From Chromatiales bacterium (GTDB taxonomy: Bacteria; Pseudomonadota; Gammaproteobacteria; Steroidobacterales; GCA-2729495), in contig CP070671.1 of assembly GCA_020351875.1 (NCBI GenBank), forward strand, positions 515,203 through 579,202: a stretch of 64,000 bases of DNA, read 5' to 3'. The translations under genes were made by a program, and so were the position numbers. The notes beneath the pieces were generated by a model. The model searched no databases, was not told the origin of the DNA, and saw only the letters and a list, made by a program, of their open reading frames with translations. Each line of letters opens with the position of its first letter. Positions within the stretch are counted from its first letter, which is position 1. Below are positions 35,131 through 44,097 of this stretch, piece after piece.

Positions 35131-36033
35131 ATGTCTTATCTTGTGCGTCGCAAAGCGCAGCCTGCCCGCGAGATCAGGCGCGTGCTGCTTGAGCAAAATC
35201 GCAAAGCACGAACGCTGCTGGAGACCTGGCAGCGGGACCCCGCTCGGCACATCCACCTGGCCCGCCAGGGCTTCAAGCGTATCCGGGCGACCTTGTGGCT
35301 GCTTCGGCCCAACCACCGCTATGTGTACACGGTAGAAAACCGTGCCTACCGGGACCTCGCGCGCCAGCTCGCCTATGCCCGGGATGCCTCGGCGATGGTG
35401 GAAGCGACCGATCTGCTCGCCGAACGCTTGTGGGAACCCGGGCCCAGGCAGTCTCTGATGATGCTGCGCAGGAGCCTGGAGGCCCAGGCCGAGCAGGAAG
35501 TGGTCGACGCACTGGCCGGCATGTCCCGCAGCGTCGCTGCGGTGCGTGAAGAACTGCCCTTGCTTGCGGCGCGCATCGAGCGTTTGCCGCTGGACGGGCT
35601 GCGCCGCAAGCACCTGCGTGCCGGTGCGCGGGCTACGTTTGCCCGTGCCGGCCGAAACTACCGGCGCATTGGCCCTGCCAGCGGGTCGGCGCTCTATCAC
35701 GACTGGCGCAAGCACGTGAAGTACGGGTATTACCAGGCCTCGTTGATGGCCGAACTGATGCCGCGGTGGAGCGCGAGAAACAAGCGGCATCTGCGTGAAC
35801 TTGCCGCGTTGCTTGGCCACGTGCAGGACCTGAATGTGTTGGATGCGCTGATTGGTGAGCAGCCCGATGCATTGGGCATCGACATTCATTGGCGGCGCAT
35901 GCGGCGACTGGTGCACGACGTGCAGGGCGAGCTCCAGGCACAGGCTTCGGCGCTGGGTAAACAGCTGTTCCGAAAAGCTCACCGTCGCCGTGGGGAGGTC
36001 GTTGTTCTGCCCGTCGATGCCCGGCGGGCCTGA
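35131..36033 (+). CDS. CHAD domain protein
   Basis: The 300-aa protein is a conserved histidine alpha-helical domain, rich in Arg, Lys and His and almost wholly helical. Repeated blocks such as HLARQGFKRIRATLWLLRP and LYHDWRKHVKYGYYQ supply the basic pocket that binds polyphosphate in characterised CHAD proteins. No CYTH triphosphatase domain is attached. It lies directly before phoB-phoR and the Pst genes, which fits a polyphosphate link. The ATG at 35131 opens the homologous part. Confidence 0.88.
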   Translation: MSYLVRRKAQPAREIRRVLLEQNRKARTLLETWQRDPARHIHLARQGFKRIRATLWLLRPNHRYVYTVENRAYRDLARQLAYARDASAMVEATDLLAERLWEPGPRQSLMMLRRSLEAQAEQEVVDALAGMSRSVAAVREELPLLAARIERLPLDGLRRKHLRAGARATFARAGRNYRRIGPASGSALYHDWRKHVKYGYYQASLMAELMPRWSARNKRHLRELAALLGHVQDLNVLDALIGEQPDALGIDIHWRRMRRLVHDVQGELQAQASALGKQLFRKAHRRRGEVVVLPVDARRA

Positions 36034-36075
36034 GCGCGCTTCTGTAGAATACCCGCAGCCTGACAGGCGCTATCG

Positions 36076-36093
36076 TCGTAACACTTCTGTAAC
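36076..36093 (+). promoter_or_regulatory. Candidate Pho box before phoB
   Basis: TCGTAAC and CTGTAAC are separated by four bases (ACTT), the 7+4+7 arrangement of a PhoB site. The right half matches CTGTNAY fully. The same layout occurs upstream of the porin at 44098. Located 25 bases before the phoB ATG. Confidence 0.5.
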
Positions 36094-36117
36094 GCTGTGC
36101 CGGTGTAATCGTGGTCT

Positions 36118-36822
36118 ATGACTGGGGCTCCGCCAATGACTGCCCGCCGCATTCTCGTGGTTGAAGACGAGGCCGCGATCCGCCAGATGATCGCGTTTAA
36201 CCTCAACCGCGCGGGGTTCGACGTGGCGGAAGCTGAAGACTGCGCGTCAGCCCGCAACATGATTGCGGATACGCGCCCGGACCTGGTGCTCATCGACTGG
36301 ATGCTGCCGGATTCCAGCGGCCTGGAGCTCACTCGGCTGCTGCGCCGCGACGACGCGAACCGCCATTTGCCAATCATCATGCTGACCGCGCGTGCCGAAG
36401 AGGTGGACAAGATCTCCGGCCTGGACAGTGGGGCGGACGACTACATCACCAAGCCCTTCTCCCCACGCGAACTCCTGGCCCGTATCGGCGCACTGCTGCG
36501 CCGGTCGGTGCCGGCCGAGGACGAGCCGATCGTGGCGGGAGACCTGACCATCAACCCGGTGAGTCACCGCGTGACCATCGGTGATACGGAGATTTCCCTG
36601 GGCCCAACAGAATACCGACTCCTGAAGTTCCTGATGACGAACCCGGACCGTGTCTACAGCCGCTCGCAATTGCTGGATTTCGTCTGGGGCCAGAATGTCT
36701 TCGTGGAGGAACGCACCGTGGACGTGCACGTGCGCCGGCTGAGAAAAGCGCTGGAACCTTTTGGCGCGGACAAGTTCGTGCAGACCGTGCGCGGTGCCGG
36801 TTATCGTTTTTCTGCGTGCTGA
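36118..36822 (+). CDS. phoB: Phosphate regulon response regulator
   Basis: OmpR/PhoB-type regulator with an N-terminal receiver domain (RILVVEDEAAIRQ, acceptor Asp60 in LVLIDWMLPD, Lys in DDYITKPFSPRELLARI) and a C-terminal winged helix (LGPTEYRLLKFLM, VFVEERTVDVHVRRLRKAL). The protein is 234 aa from the ATG at 36118, or 228 aa from the ATG at 36136, and both are plausible. The stop overlaps the GTG start of phoR. The neighbouring phoR, phoU and pst genes support the name. Confidence 0.95.
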   Translation: MTGAPPMTARRILVVEDEAAIRQMIAFNLNRAGFDVAEAEDCASARNMIADTRPDLVLIDWMLPDSSGLELTRLLRRDDANRHLPIIMLTARAEEVDKISGLDSGADDYITKPFSPRELLARIGALLRRSVPAEDEPIVAGDLTINPVSHRVTIGDTEISLGPTEYRLLKFLMTNPDRVYSRSQLLDFVWGQNVFVEERTVDVHVRRLRKALEPFGADKFVQTVRGAGYRFSAC

Positions 36823-38114
36823 CGATGCCAGCGCTTTGGGTCAAGACCTTGTTGCAGCACGCGGCTGTGATTGCCGCGGGGCTGTTTATCGGCTGGATTT
36901 ACGGCGGAGCCGTCTGGGGATTGCTGACAGCCATCACCGTCTTGCTTGGCTGGCATATCTATCACCTCTACATTCTCGAGAACTGGCTGCGGACCGACAG
37001 GCCGGGACCGGTGCCGCATGGCAGTGGCCCCTGGTCACAGGTCGTTGCGCGCATCAACGCGGTGAAGCAGCGCGGCAGGCGCAATCGGCGGGCCTGGCTG
37101 AAGCTGATCAAGGAAATCCGTGCGTCTACCAAGGCGCTGCCCGATGGCGGCATCATGCTGACCGGGGACCTGAAAATCGTTCGCTGTAATAAGGCGGCAC
37201 GACAACTCCTCGGCCTGAAGAAGAAGCGTGACCGCGGCACGCGCATCGACAACTTGATTCGTCATCCGGACTTCGTTAGCTACCTGGAAACCGGGACCAC
37301 CAAGGAGAGCGTGGAAATTCCGGCGCCTGGCAGCAGCGAGCGCTGGTTGTCGTGCCGCCTCGTACCTTACGGGATGGATCAAAAGCTCCTGCTGGTGCGG
37401 GATATTACGCAGAGCGTTGCCATGGAACGGATGCGCCGGGACTTTGTCGCCAATGCGTCGCACGAGCTGCGCTCGCCGCTGACCGTGATCACCGGCTACC
37501 TCGGCGCGATGGCCGAAGACGACACTCTGCCCGAGACCTGGCGGGCACCGGTGCTGGACATGAACGAGCAGGTCGAGCGCATGGGCGCGCTGATCAGGGA
37601 CCTGCTCACGCTGTCGAAGCTGGAGTCCTCCGAGTCCTGTCCGCGCGACCACCGTGTCAAAATCAACGCCATCCTGGAGGCAGCGAGGCGGGATGCGTTG
37701 ATGGAGTCCAGCGGCCCGCGTCGCATCGAGCTGACGATTAATAGTCACGCGGACATCCTGGGTGAGCAGACGGAGATCCAGTCAATCGTCAGTAACCTGG
37801 TCAACAATGCGGTCAGGTATACGCCTGAGGATGGATCGGTCACCATCGGCTGGCACACGGACAAGAAGGGCGGTCACCTGTCGGTGGCGGATACCGGCAT
37901 CGGTATTCCCGCCGACGACATTCCGCGGCTGACTGAGCGTTTTTACCGCGCGGATTCGGGCCGGGCGCGCCAGAAGGGTGGGACCGGACTGGGCCTCGCC
38001 ATCGTGAAGCACGCGTTGAAGCGTCACGATGCCGAACTGGAAATCAACAGCGAGGTGGGCGCAGGCAGCGAATTCGTATGCCACTTTCCCGCCGACCGAC
38101 TGGCTGCCTCATAA
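36816..38114 (+). CDS. phoR: Phosphate regulon sensor kinase
   Basis: Membrane histidine kinase. Two hydrophobic helices lie at about residues 12-48 with almost no periplasmic loop, as in PhoR. A PAS-like region follows (about 105-200). The dimerisation site is His216 in NASHELRSPLTV, then N-box NLVNNAVRYTP and G-boxes DTGIGIP and GGTGLGLAIVKH. It senses phosphate through PstSCAB/PhoU. The GTG at 36816 overlaps the phoB stop; the ATG at 36825 is an alternative. Confidence 0.95.
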   Translation: MLTMPALWVKTLLQHAAVIAAGLFIGWIYGGAVWGLLTAITVLLGWHIYHLYILENWLRTDRPGPVPHGSGPWSQVVARINAVKQRGRRNRRAWLKLIKEIRASTKALPDGGIMLTGDLKIVRCNKAARQLLGLKKKRDRGTRIDNLIRHPDFVSYLETGTTKESVEIPAPGSSERWLSCRLVPYGMDQKLLLVRDITQSVAMERMRRDFVANASHELRSPLTVITGYLGAMAEDDTLPETWRAPVLDMNEQVERMGALIRDLLTLSKLESSESCPRDHRVKINAILEAARRDALMESSGPRRIELTINSHADILGEQTEIQSIVSNLVNNAVRYTPEDGSVTIGWHTDKKGGHLSVADTGIGIPADDIPRLTERFYRADSGRARQKGGTGLGLAIVKHALKRHDAELEINSEVGAGSEFVCHFPADRLAAS

Positions 38115-38172
38115 TTTGCTGACTAGTTGTCCGGCCCGACCAGGGAATGCCGGAGCACGGAGGTTCGGAACC

Positions 38173-38886
38173 ATGGAAACAGAGCAGTTCAAGCAACACA
38201 TCTCCAAGCGCTTCAACGAAGAGCTGGAGCACCTGCGCAACGAGGTGCTGCGCATGGGTGGGATGGTCGAGAATCATCTCGAAACCGCCATCGAGGCGAT
38301 TACCGCCGGCGACAGCGAGATGGGTCTGCGGGTGGCGGGTGAAGACTACAAGATCAACGAAATGGAAGTGTCCATCGACGAGGAGTGCAGCCGCGTGCTG
38401 GCAACGCGGGCGCCGGCAGCCGGCGACCTGCGCCTGATTGTCGCGGTCATCAAGACCATCACAGACCTGGAGCGCATTGGTGACGAGGCGCAGCGCATTG
38501 GCTACCTGGCCTCAAACCTGGCCTCGCAGCAACAGCCGCACGACCACTACAGTGAACTGCAGACCCTGGGTCAGCACGTGCAGACCATGGTGCACGACGC
38601 GCTGGATGCGTTTTCCCGCCTGGATGCGGAGGACGCGTTGCAGGTGGTCGAGGAGGACAAGCTGGTGGACGAGGGCTATGACCAGATCACCCGCCAGTGC
38701 ATCTCGATGATGATGGAGGACCCGCGCACGATACGCCGGTTCATGGATATCGGCTGGGCGGCGCGGGCGCTCGAGCGGATCGGCGACCATGCGAAAAATA
38801 TTGCCGAATATGTCATTTATCTCGTACATGGGCGCGATGTGCGGCACCTGCGCCTGTCGGAGCTCAAGCGGGAAGTGGGCGGTTAA
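38173..38886 (+). CDS. phoU: Phosphate signalling protein PhoU
   Basis: PhoU couples the Pst transporter to PhoR and restrains signalling when phosphate is plentiful. Two three-helix PhoU repeats are visible, each with a metal-binding ExxxD-type signature: ITDLERIGDEAQRIG and ARALERIGDHAKNIAEYV. The 237-aa length is usual. Its place between phoR and pstS, rather than after pstB as in E. coli, is a local variant. The ATG at 38173 follows a GGAAC sequence and starts the typical METEQFKQHIS. Confidence 0.95.
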   Translation: METEQFKQHISKRFNEELEHLRNEVLRMGGMVENHLETAIEAITAGDSEMGLRVAGEDYKINEMEVSIDEECSRVLATRAPAAGDLRLIVAVIKTITDLERIGDEAQRIGYLASNLASQQQPHDHYSELQTLGQHVQTMVHDALDAFSRLDAEDALQVVEEDKLVDEGYDQITRQCISMMMEDPRTIRRFMDIGWAARALERIGDHAKNIAEYVIYLVHGRDVRHLRLSELKREVGG

Positions 38887-38957
38887 GCTCCACGGGCGCT
38901 GAAATATTTGCTTAACACTGAGTCCTTAGACTCCCCGGCATCGAGGCTGAGTCATCA

Positions 38958-40040
38958 ATGATGGAGATAACAGTGTTTCTGAGAGTCAATTTCGCACGGC
39001 CGCTGGTGTTGGCCGCAGGCTTCGCTTTGCTGAATGGCCCGGCTTTCGGGCAGGCGGCGCGCGACTACATCAGCATCGTCGGTTCATCCACGGTGTATCC
39101 CTTTGCCACCGTGGTTGCGGAACAGTTCGGCCGCACTACCGACTTCAAGACCCCGAAAATTGAATCGACGGGTTCTGGTGGCGGCCTGAAACTGTTCTGC
39201 ACCGGTATCGGTGTCGATCATCCCGACGTCACGAATTCGTCCCGCCGCATCAAGGCATCTGAAGTGGAAATGTGCGCGGAGAACGGGGTGGAGCAGATCG
39301 TCGAGGTCAAGATCGGTTACGACGGCATCGTGCTGGCTAACTCCACGGAGACAGCGGTGCTGGAGCTGACGCTGCGCCAGGTGTTTTTGGCGCTGGCGAA
39401 AGACGTGCCGGACCCGGGCGGCGCGCGGAAGCTGGTGCCGAATCCCTACCAGAAGTGGAGTGACATCGACCCGGGCTTGCCGGCGGTCAGGATTGAAGTG
39501 CTCGGTCCACCGCCGACATCCGGCACGCGTGATGCATTCGCGGAACTCGCGATGGAGGGCGGCTGCAAGACCTTCGACTGGATCAAGGCCATCAAGTCGG
39601 AAGACAAATCACGCTTCAAGGCCATCTGTCACGCAGTCCGTGAAGACGGCCGCTATATCGAGGCGGGCGAGAACGACAACCTGATCGTGCAGAAGTTGCG
39701 GGCCAATCCCGACGCACTGGGCATTTTCGGCTTCAGTTTTCTCGACCAGAATGCAGACGTGGTCCAGGGCTCCATCATCAACGGCTCTGGCCCCACCTTC
39801 GACGCCATTGCCGACGGTGACTATGCCGTGTCCCGGCCGCTGTACTTCTACGTGAAAAAGGCGCACGTGGACGCGATTCCCGGGATTCGAGAATACCTGG
39901 AAGAGTTCACGGGCGAGCGCGCGGTGGGTCAAGAGGGTTACCTGGCAGACCGCGGGTTGATCCCGTTGCCGGAGGACGAGTACGAAGCCGTGGTGGCGTC
40001 GGTGCGCAATCTCGATAACCTGAGCCTGGCGGCCAACTGA
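38958..40040 (+). CDS. pstS: Phosphate-binding protein PstS
   Basis: Periplasmic binding protein for phosphate uptake. After a signal peptide ending near GPAFGQA, the mature protein starts DYISIVGSSTVYPFATVV. It contains IESTGSGGG and TSGTRDAF, the loops that hold phosphate in this family. At 360 aa it resembles the larger PstS/SphX type. A GTG at 38973 with GGAG six bases upstream is a credible alternative to the ATG at 38958. Upstream lies a degenerate CTGAAAT-like Pho half-site (38899-38905) and a GAGTC/GACTC palindrome (38920-38933). Confidence 0.94.
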   Translation: MMEITVFLRVNFARPLVLAAGFALLNGPAFGQAARDYISIVGSSTVYPFATVVAEQFGRTTDFKTPKIESTGSGGGLKLFCTGIGVDHPDVTNSSRRIKASEVEMCAENGVEQIVEVKIGYDGIVLANSTETAVLELTLRQVFLALAKDVPDPGGARKLVPNPYQKWSDIDPGLPAVRIEVLGPPPTSGTRDAFAELAMEGGCKTFDWIKAIKSEDKSRFKAICHAVREDGRYIEAGENDNLIVQKLRANPDALGIFGFSFLDQNADVVQGSIINGSGPTFDAIADGDYAVSRPLYFYVKKAHVDAIPGIREYLEEFTGERAVGQEGYLADRGLIPLPEDEYEAVVASVRNLDNLSLAAN

Positions 40041-40076
40041 CCTGCAGTGTCGGGTTCATCGACAATTTGTCCTGCC

Positions 40077-40106
40077 AAGCGGCGGTCCGGTAACGGGCCG
40101 CCGCTT
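40077..40106 (+). terminator. Strong hairpin between pstS and pstC
   Basis: AAGCGGCGGTCC and GGGCCGCCGCTT form a 12-bp stem with one wobble around a GGTAAC loop. No T-run follows. It probably stabilises the pstS message or partly ends transcription, so that PstS is made in excess of the permease. Confidence 0.65.
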
Positions 40107-40133
40107 CGGTTTCCCGGCTAGGTCATTACAGAG

Positions 40134-41522
40134 ATGCGCCTGTCGACCCTGTTGCTGATCCTTACCGTGATGGCCATTGCGGCCTTCATGCTCGGGCGAC
40201 GCCGGTCGATCCAGGTAGCCGGTGGCTATGGGGCCATCCGCACACTGCATTCGTTGCCGAAGTACTACGGCTATTACGTCGCGATCTGGTGCGGCGTACC
40301 CGGCCTGTTGCTGTTCGGCTTGTGGCTGTCGTTCGGCGACGCACTGATTATGGGCAGGGTAGTGGCGAGCCTGCCCGAACAATTGCGCGACTTGCCAGAC
40401 GCACAGCTCAGTCTCGTCGTTAACGACATCAAGAACATGGCGGCCGGACAGTTCATGAATCCCCAGCGCGGTGCGGAGATCGCGGTGGCCGCAGACCTCT
40501 ACAACAGTTTGCGTGTATCCGCTCGCTGGATCCTGTCGGGCCTCATCGTTGCCCTTGGCCTGGCCGGCTCGGGACTCGCCTGGACCCGCCTGCGTCCCGA
40601 ACTGCGGGCACGCAACCGCGTGGAAGGCATCGTGAAGCTGGGGCTGATCCTGGCCTCGACCGTCGCGATCCTGACCACGATCGGCATTCTGCTGTCGGTC
40701 CTGTTCGAAGCCATTCGCTTCTTCCAGAAAATACCAATGACCGATTTCCTGTTCGGACTGACCTGGAGTCCCCAGACCGCGTTGCGGGCCGACCAGGTGG
40801 GGTCTTCCGGTTCCTTCGGCGCGATCCCGCTGTTTACCGGCACGCTGCTGATCTCCGCGATTGCGATGCTGGTAGCGATGCCGCTGGGCCTGATGACCGC
40901 GATTTTCCTGTCCGAATACGCCACGCCCCGGGTGCGGGCCTGGGTCAAGCCGGCGCTGGAGATCCTCGCCGGCGTACCGACAGTTGTGTACGGCTACTTC
41001 GCGGCGCTCACCGTTGGTCCACTTCTCGGGGATCTCGGCGCGCTGCTCGGCCTGGACGTGGCTTCAGAGAGCGCCCTCGGGGCCGGGCTCGTCATGGGCA
41101 TCATGATCATTCCGTTCGTCTCCTCGCTGTCCGACGACGTGATCAACGCCGTCCCGCAGGCGATGCGGGACGGTTCTTACGGGTTGGGCGCGACGCAGTC
41201 TGAAACCATCAAGCACGTGGTGCTGCCCGCGGCATTACCGGGCATTGTCGGTGGCGCGCTGCTGGCCGTGTCCCGTGCCATTGGCGAAACAATGATCGTG
41301 GTGATGGCGGCGGGCCTAGCCGCCAACCTGACCGCGAACCCGCTGGAGGCAGTTACCACGGTGACCGTGCAGATCGTCACCTTGCTGGTCGGCGACCAGG
41401 AGTTCGACAGCGCGAAGACGCTGGCCGCCTTCGCCCTCGGCCTGGTGTTGTTCATCGTCACGCTGCTGCTCAACGTGGTGGCGCTGCGCGTCGTGCGCAA
41501 ATACCGGGAACAGTACGAGTAA
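40134..41522 (+). CDS. pstC: Phosphate ABC transporter permease PstC (large type)
   Basis: Inner-membrane permease. At 462 aa it is much longer than E. coli PstC. Two N-terminal hydrophobic helices (about residues 3-20 and 45-66), a polar segment and another helix (about 126-146) come before the usual permease domain. The permease part has the EAA-loop-type sequence QAMRDGSYGLGATQSETIKHVVLPAALPGI. Long PstC forms with an added N-terminal region occur in marine gammaproteobacteria. It ends six bases before pstA. Confidence 0.93.
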   Translation: MRLSTLLLILTVMAIAAFMLGRRRSIQVAGGYGAIRTLHSLPKYYGYYVAIWCGVPGLLLFGLWLSFGDALIMGRVVASLPEQLRDLPDAQLSLVVNDIKNMAAGQFMNPQRGAEIAVAADLYNSLRVSARWILSGLIVALGLAGSGLAWTRLRPELRARNRVEGIVKLGLILASTVAILTTIGILLSVLFEAIRFFQKIPMTDFLFGLTWSPQTALRADQVGSSGSFGAIPLFTGTLLISAIAMLVAMPLGLMTAIFLSEYATPRVRAWVKPALEILAGVPTVVYGYFAALTVGPLLGDLGALLGLDVASESALGAGLVMGIMIIPFVSSLSDDVINAVPQAMRDGSYGLGATQSETIKHVVLPAALPGIVGGALLAVSRAIGETMIVVMAAGLAANLTANPLEAVTTVTVQIVTLLVGDQEFDSAKTLAAFALGLVLFIVTLLLNVVALRVVRKYREQYE

Positions 41523-41528
41523 CCCGTT

Positions 41529-42827
41529 ATGGCAGCCACCGGCCCATCGTCGACAGAGACACTGGAACGGGTTCGTGCCGGGCTCGCGGCGCGCTATCGC
41601 CGGGAGCGCAGGTTCCGCCTGTTTGGAGCGGCTTCGGCCATTCTTGGCCTGCTCTTCGTGCTGATGCTGTTCGTCTCTATCTTCAGTAACGGCTACTCGG
41701 CCTTCTGGCAAACGCAAGTGAAGCTGGATATCTACTTCGATCCGGAAGTGATCGATCCTGGAGCGACGGGTGAGCCGCAGGTCATCGGCAAGGCCAACTT
41801 CGACAAAGTGGTGCGTGGCGCGCTGTACGATTTATTTCCGGACGTCAGCGGTCGCCAGGAGCGCCGCGACCTGAAGCGCCTGGTGAGTGCCGGCGCCGGA
41901 TTCGAGCTGAGGGAGCAGGTGCTAGCGGACCCTGCCCTGGTGGGCCAGACCCGGACCTTGTGGCTGCCGGCCGACGACGAGGTCGACATGCTGGTCAAGG
42001 GTTACATTGACCGTGACCTGCCCGAGGCGTCGCGACGATTGAAGGACCGGCAGATCGCGTGGATCGATGCGCTGGCCGAGAAGGGCCTGGTAGAACGGCA
42101 ATTCAATGCCGCGTTTTTCACCACCGGCGATTCCCGGGAACCGGAACTCGCCGGTATCGGCGGCGCGATCAAGGGCTCGTTCTTCATGCTCGTGGTGACC
42201 CTGATTCTGTCATTCCCGCTCGGCGTGGCCGCCGCCGTGTACCTGGAAGAGTTTGCGCCGAAGAACCGGTGGGTGGATCTGATCGAAGTCAACATCAATA
42301 ACCTCGCGGCGGTCCCATCCATCGTGTTCGGGTTGCTCGGCCTGGCCGTGTTCATCAACTTTTTCGGCTTGCCGCGTTCGGCGCCGGTGGTGGGCGGCCT
42401 CGTACTGACCCTGATGACTTTGCCGACCGTGATTATCGCCTCAAGAGCCGCCATCAAATCTGTGCCCCCGTCCGTGCGCGAGGCGGCCCTCGGCGTCGGT
42501 GCATCGGCGATGCAAACCGTGTTTCACCACGTTATCCCGCTGGCGATGCCGGGCATGTTGACGGGCGCGATCATCGGCATGGCGCGCGCGCTGGGTGAAT
42601 CGGCACCGTTGCTGATGATTGGCATGATTGCCTTTATCGTCGAGGTGCCTGAGACGCCGCTGGATCCGGCGACCGCGTTGCCGGTGCAGATCTACCTGTG
42701 GGCCGACAGCCCCGAACGGGCCTTCGTGGAGCGGACCTCGGCCGCGATCATCGTCCTGCTGGCCTTCCTGCTGGTGATGAACGGCCTCGCCATCTGGATG
42801 AGGAAAAAATTCGAACGCCGCTGGTAG
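41529..42827 (+). CDS. pstA: Phosphate ABC transporter permease PstA (large type)
   Basis: The partner permease, 432 aa against about 300 in E. coli. One helix (about residues 28-52) is followed by a soluble, probably periplasmic, insert of about 150 residues. The permease domain then begins around residue 210 ([24 protein letters not shown]). The cytoplasmic loop [29 protein letters not shown] contacts PstB. The large inserts in both PstC and PstA suggest they pair with each other outside the membrane. Confidence 0.93.
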   Translation: MAATGPSSTETLERVRAGLAARYRRERRFRLFGAASAILGLLFVLMLFVSIFSNGYSAFWQTQVKLDIYFDPEVIDPGATGEPQVIGKANFDKVVRGALYDLFPDVSGRQERRDLKRLVSAGAGFELREQVLADPALVGQTRTLWLPADDEVDMLVKGYIDRDLPEASRRLKDRQIAWIDALAEKGLVERQFNAAFFTTGDSREPELAGIGGAIKGSFFMLVVTLILSFPLGVAAAVYLEEFAPKNRWVDLIEVNINNLAAVPSIVFGLLGLAVFINFFGLPRSAPVVGGLVLTLMTLPTVIIASRAAIKSVPPSVREAALGVGASAMQTVFHHVIPLAMPGMLTGAIIGMARALGESAPLLMIGMIAFIVEVPETPLDPATALPVQIYLWADSPERAFVERTSAAIIVLLAFLLVMNGLAIWMRKKFERRW

Positions 42828-42859
42828 TAGATTTCTTTAGTGAACAGGTTGTGCTTATC

Positions 42860-43798
42860 ATGGATACGGCTGAACAGGCTTACGACATGACGAATATCGA
42901 GAAGGCGGAGACGGTCCCGCCCCGGCCAGACCCGGGGCCAGAGCCTGCCGTGGTCCAGTTCGCGCCCGAGGCTGAGCCTGCGGAGCAGGAGGTGGCCGAG
43001 GAACGCGCCGAATACGACACGATCGGCGATGTCACCGCCAAAGATGCGGTCATGACGGTGCGTGACTGCAACGTGTTTTACGGCGACAACCACGCCCTGC
43101 AGCACGTCAACCTGGATGTCGGCCGGAACGAGGTCGTGGCATTGATCGGCCCGTCGGGCTGCGGGAAGTCGACGTTCATCCGCTGCCTGAACCGTATGAA
43201 CGACACCATCGAAACCGCACGCGTGACTGGCGAGATCCGGTTACACGGTGACGACATCAACAGTCGCGAGACAGACGTGGTATTGCTGCGCGCCCGTGTC
43301 GGCATGGTCTTCCAGAAGCCGAACCCGTTCCCGAAGAGTGTCTACGATAACGTGGCCTACGGGCCGAAGCTGCACGGGCTGGCGTCGAATCGCACCGAGC
43401 TGGACGAAATCGTCGAGCGGAGCTTGTTGCGTGCAGGGCTGTGGGACGAGGTCAAGGATCGGCTGGACGACCCGGGTACCGGCCTGTCTGGTGGCCAGCA
43501 GCAAAGACTGTGCATTGCACGGACCATTGCAGTGGATCCGGAGGTGATCCTGATGGATGAGCCATGTTCAGCGCTGGATCCGATCGCGACCGCCAAGATC
43601 GAAGACCTGATCGACGAACTCGCACAGAACTATGCGATCGCGATCGTTACGCATTCCATGCAGCAGGCGGCCCGCGTGTCCCAGCGCACCGCCTATTTCC
43701 ACCTCGGCAAGCTGATCGAGGTGGATAGCACGGACAAGGTGTTCACGAACCCCGGGCACCGGCTGACTGAAGACTACGTCACCGGGCGTTTCGGCTAA
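42860..43798 (+). CDS. pstB: Phosphate ABC transporter ATPase with N-terminal extension
   Basis: ATPase of the Pst system. Walker [10 protein letters not shown] is at residues 97-105, followed by the Q-loop [12 protein letters not shown], signature LSGGQQQRL, Walker [12 protein letters not shown] and the switch His in THSMQQ. The ATG at 42860 gives 312 aa. About 60 residues rich in Glu, Pro and Ala precede the point where PstB normally starts ([16 protein letters not shown]). A start at 42887 would shorten this tail by nine residues. It follows pstA by 32 bases. Confidence 0.94.
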   Translation: MDTAEQAYDMTNIEKAETVPPRPDPGPEPAVVQFAPEAEPAEQEVAEERAEYDTIGDVTAKDAVMTVRDCNVFYGDNHALQHVNLDVGRNEVVALIGPSGCGKSTFIRCLNRMNDTIETARVTGEIRLHGDDINSRETDVVLLRARVGMVFQKPNPFPKSVYDNVAYGPKLHGLASNRTELDEIVERSLLRAGLWDEVKDRLDDPGTGLSGGQQQRLCIARTIAVDPEVILMDEPCSALDPIATAKIEDLIDELAQNYAIAIVTHSMQQAARVSQRTAYFHLGKLIEVDSTDKVFTNPGHRLTEDYVTGRFG

Positions 43799-44097
43799 GC
43801 GCGGAGCATTTTTTCGAGCCAGAGGGCCGACCTGCTGGCAGTTGCCACACAGTGGACCTAGCTGTCCGGAGCTTTCTTTTATCCGATGCAGCGAGGGCCG
43901 CGCATAGCTGCGGCGAAATCGTTGCGCCGGGCCAACGGGGAAGATTGTTCAATCGTAATAATCCTGTAACCCGCCGACGCCAAACTTCCGCTTGGTTAAT
44001 CCGAGGCTGAGTTCATCAGCAATAGTTCACCGTCGAGACAGCTGTGTTCTGTACGTGACAGTGAATTCAACACGACTTTTTTCTGCGGAGAAAGAGC
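43799..44097. other. Intergenic region before first porin
   Basis: About 300 bp without a gene. It contains the candidate Pho box at 43953-43970 and then a leader of about 130 bp to the porin ATG. No good terminator after pstB can be seen, so part of the porin transcript may come from pst readthrough. Confidence 0.55.
43953..43970 (+). promoter_or_regulatory. Candidate Pho box before porin
   Basis: TCGTAAT and CTGTAAC around a four-base AATC spacer reproduce the 7+4+7 PhoB site layout and nearly copy the site before phoB. It is AT-rich against a GC-rich background and lies 127 bases before the porin start. Confidence 0.6.
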
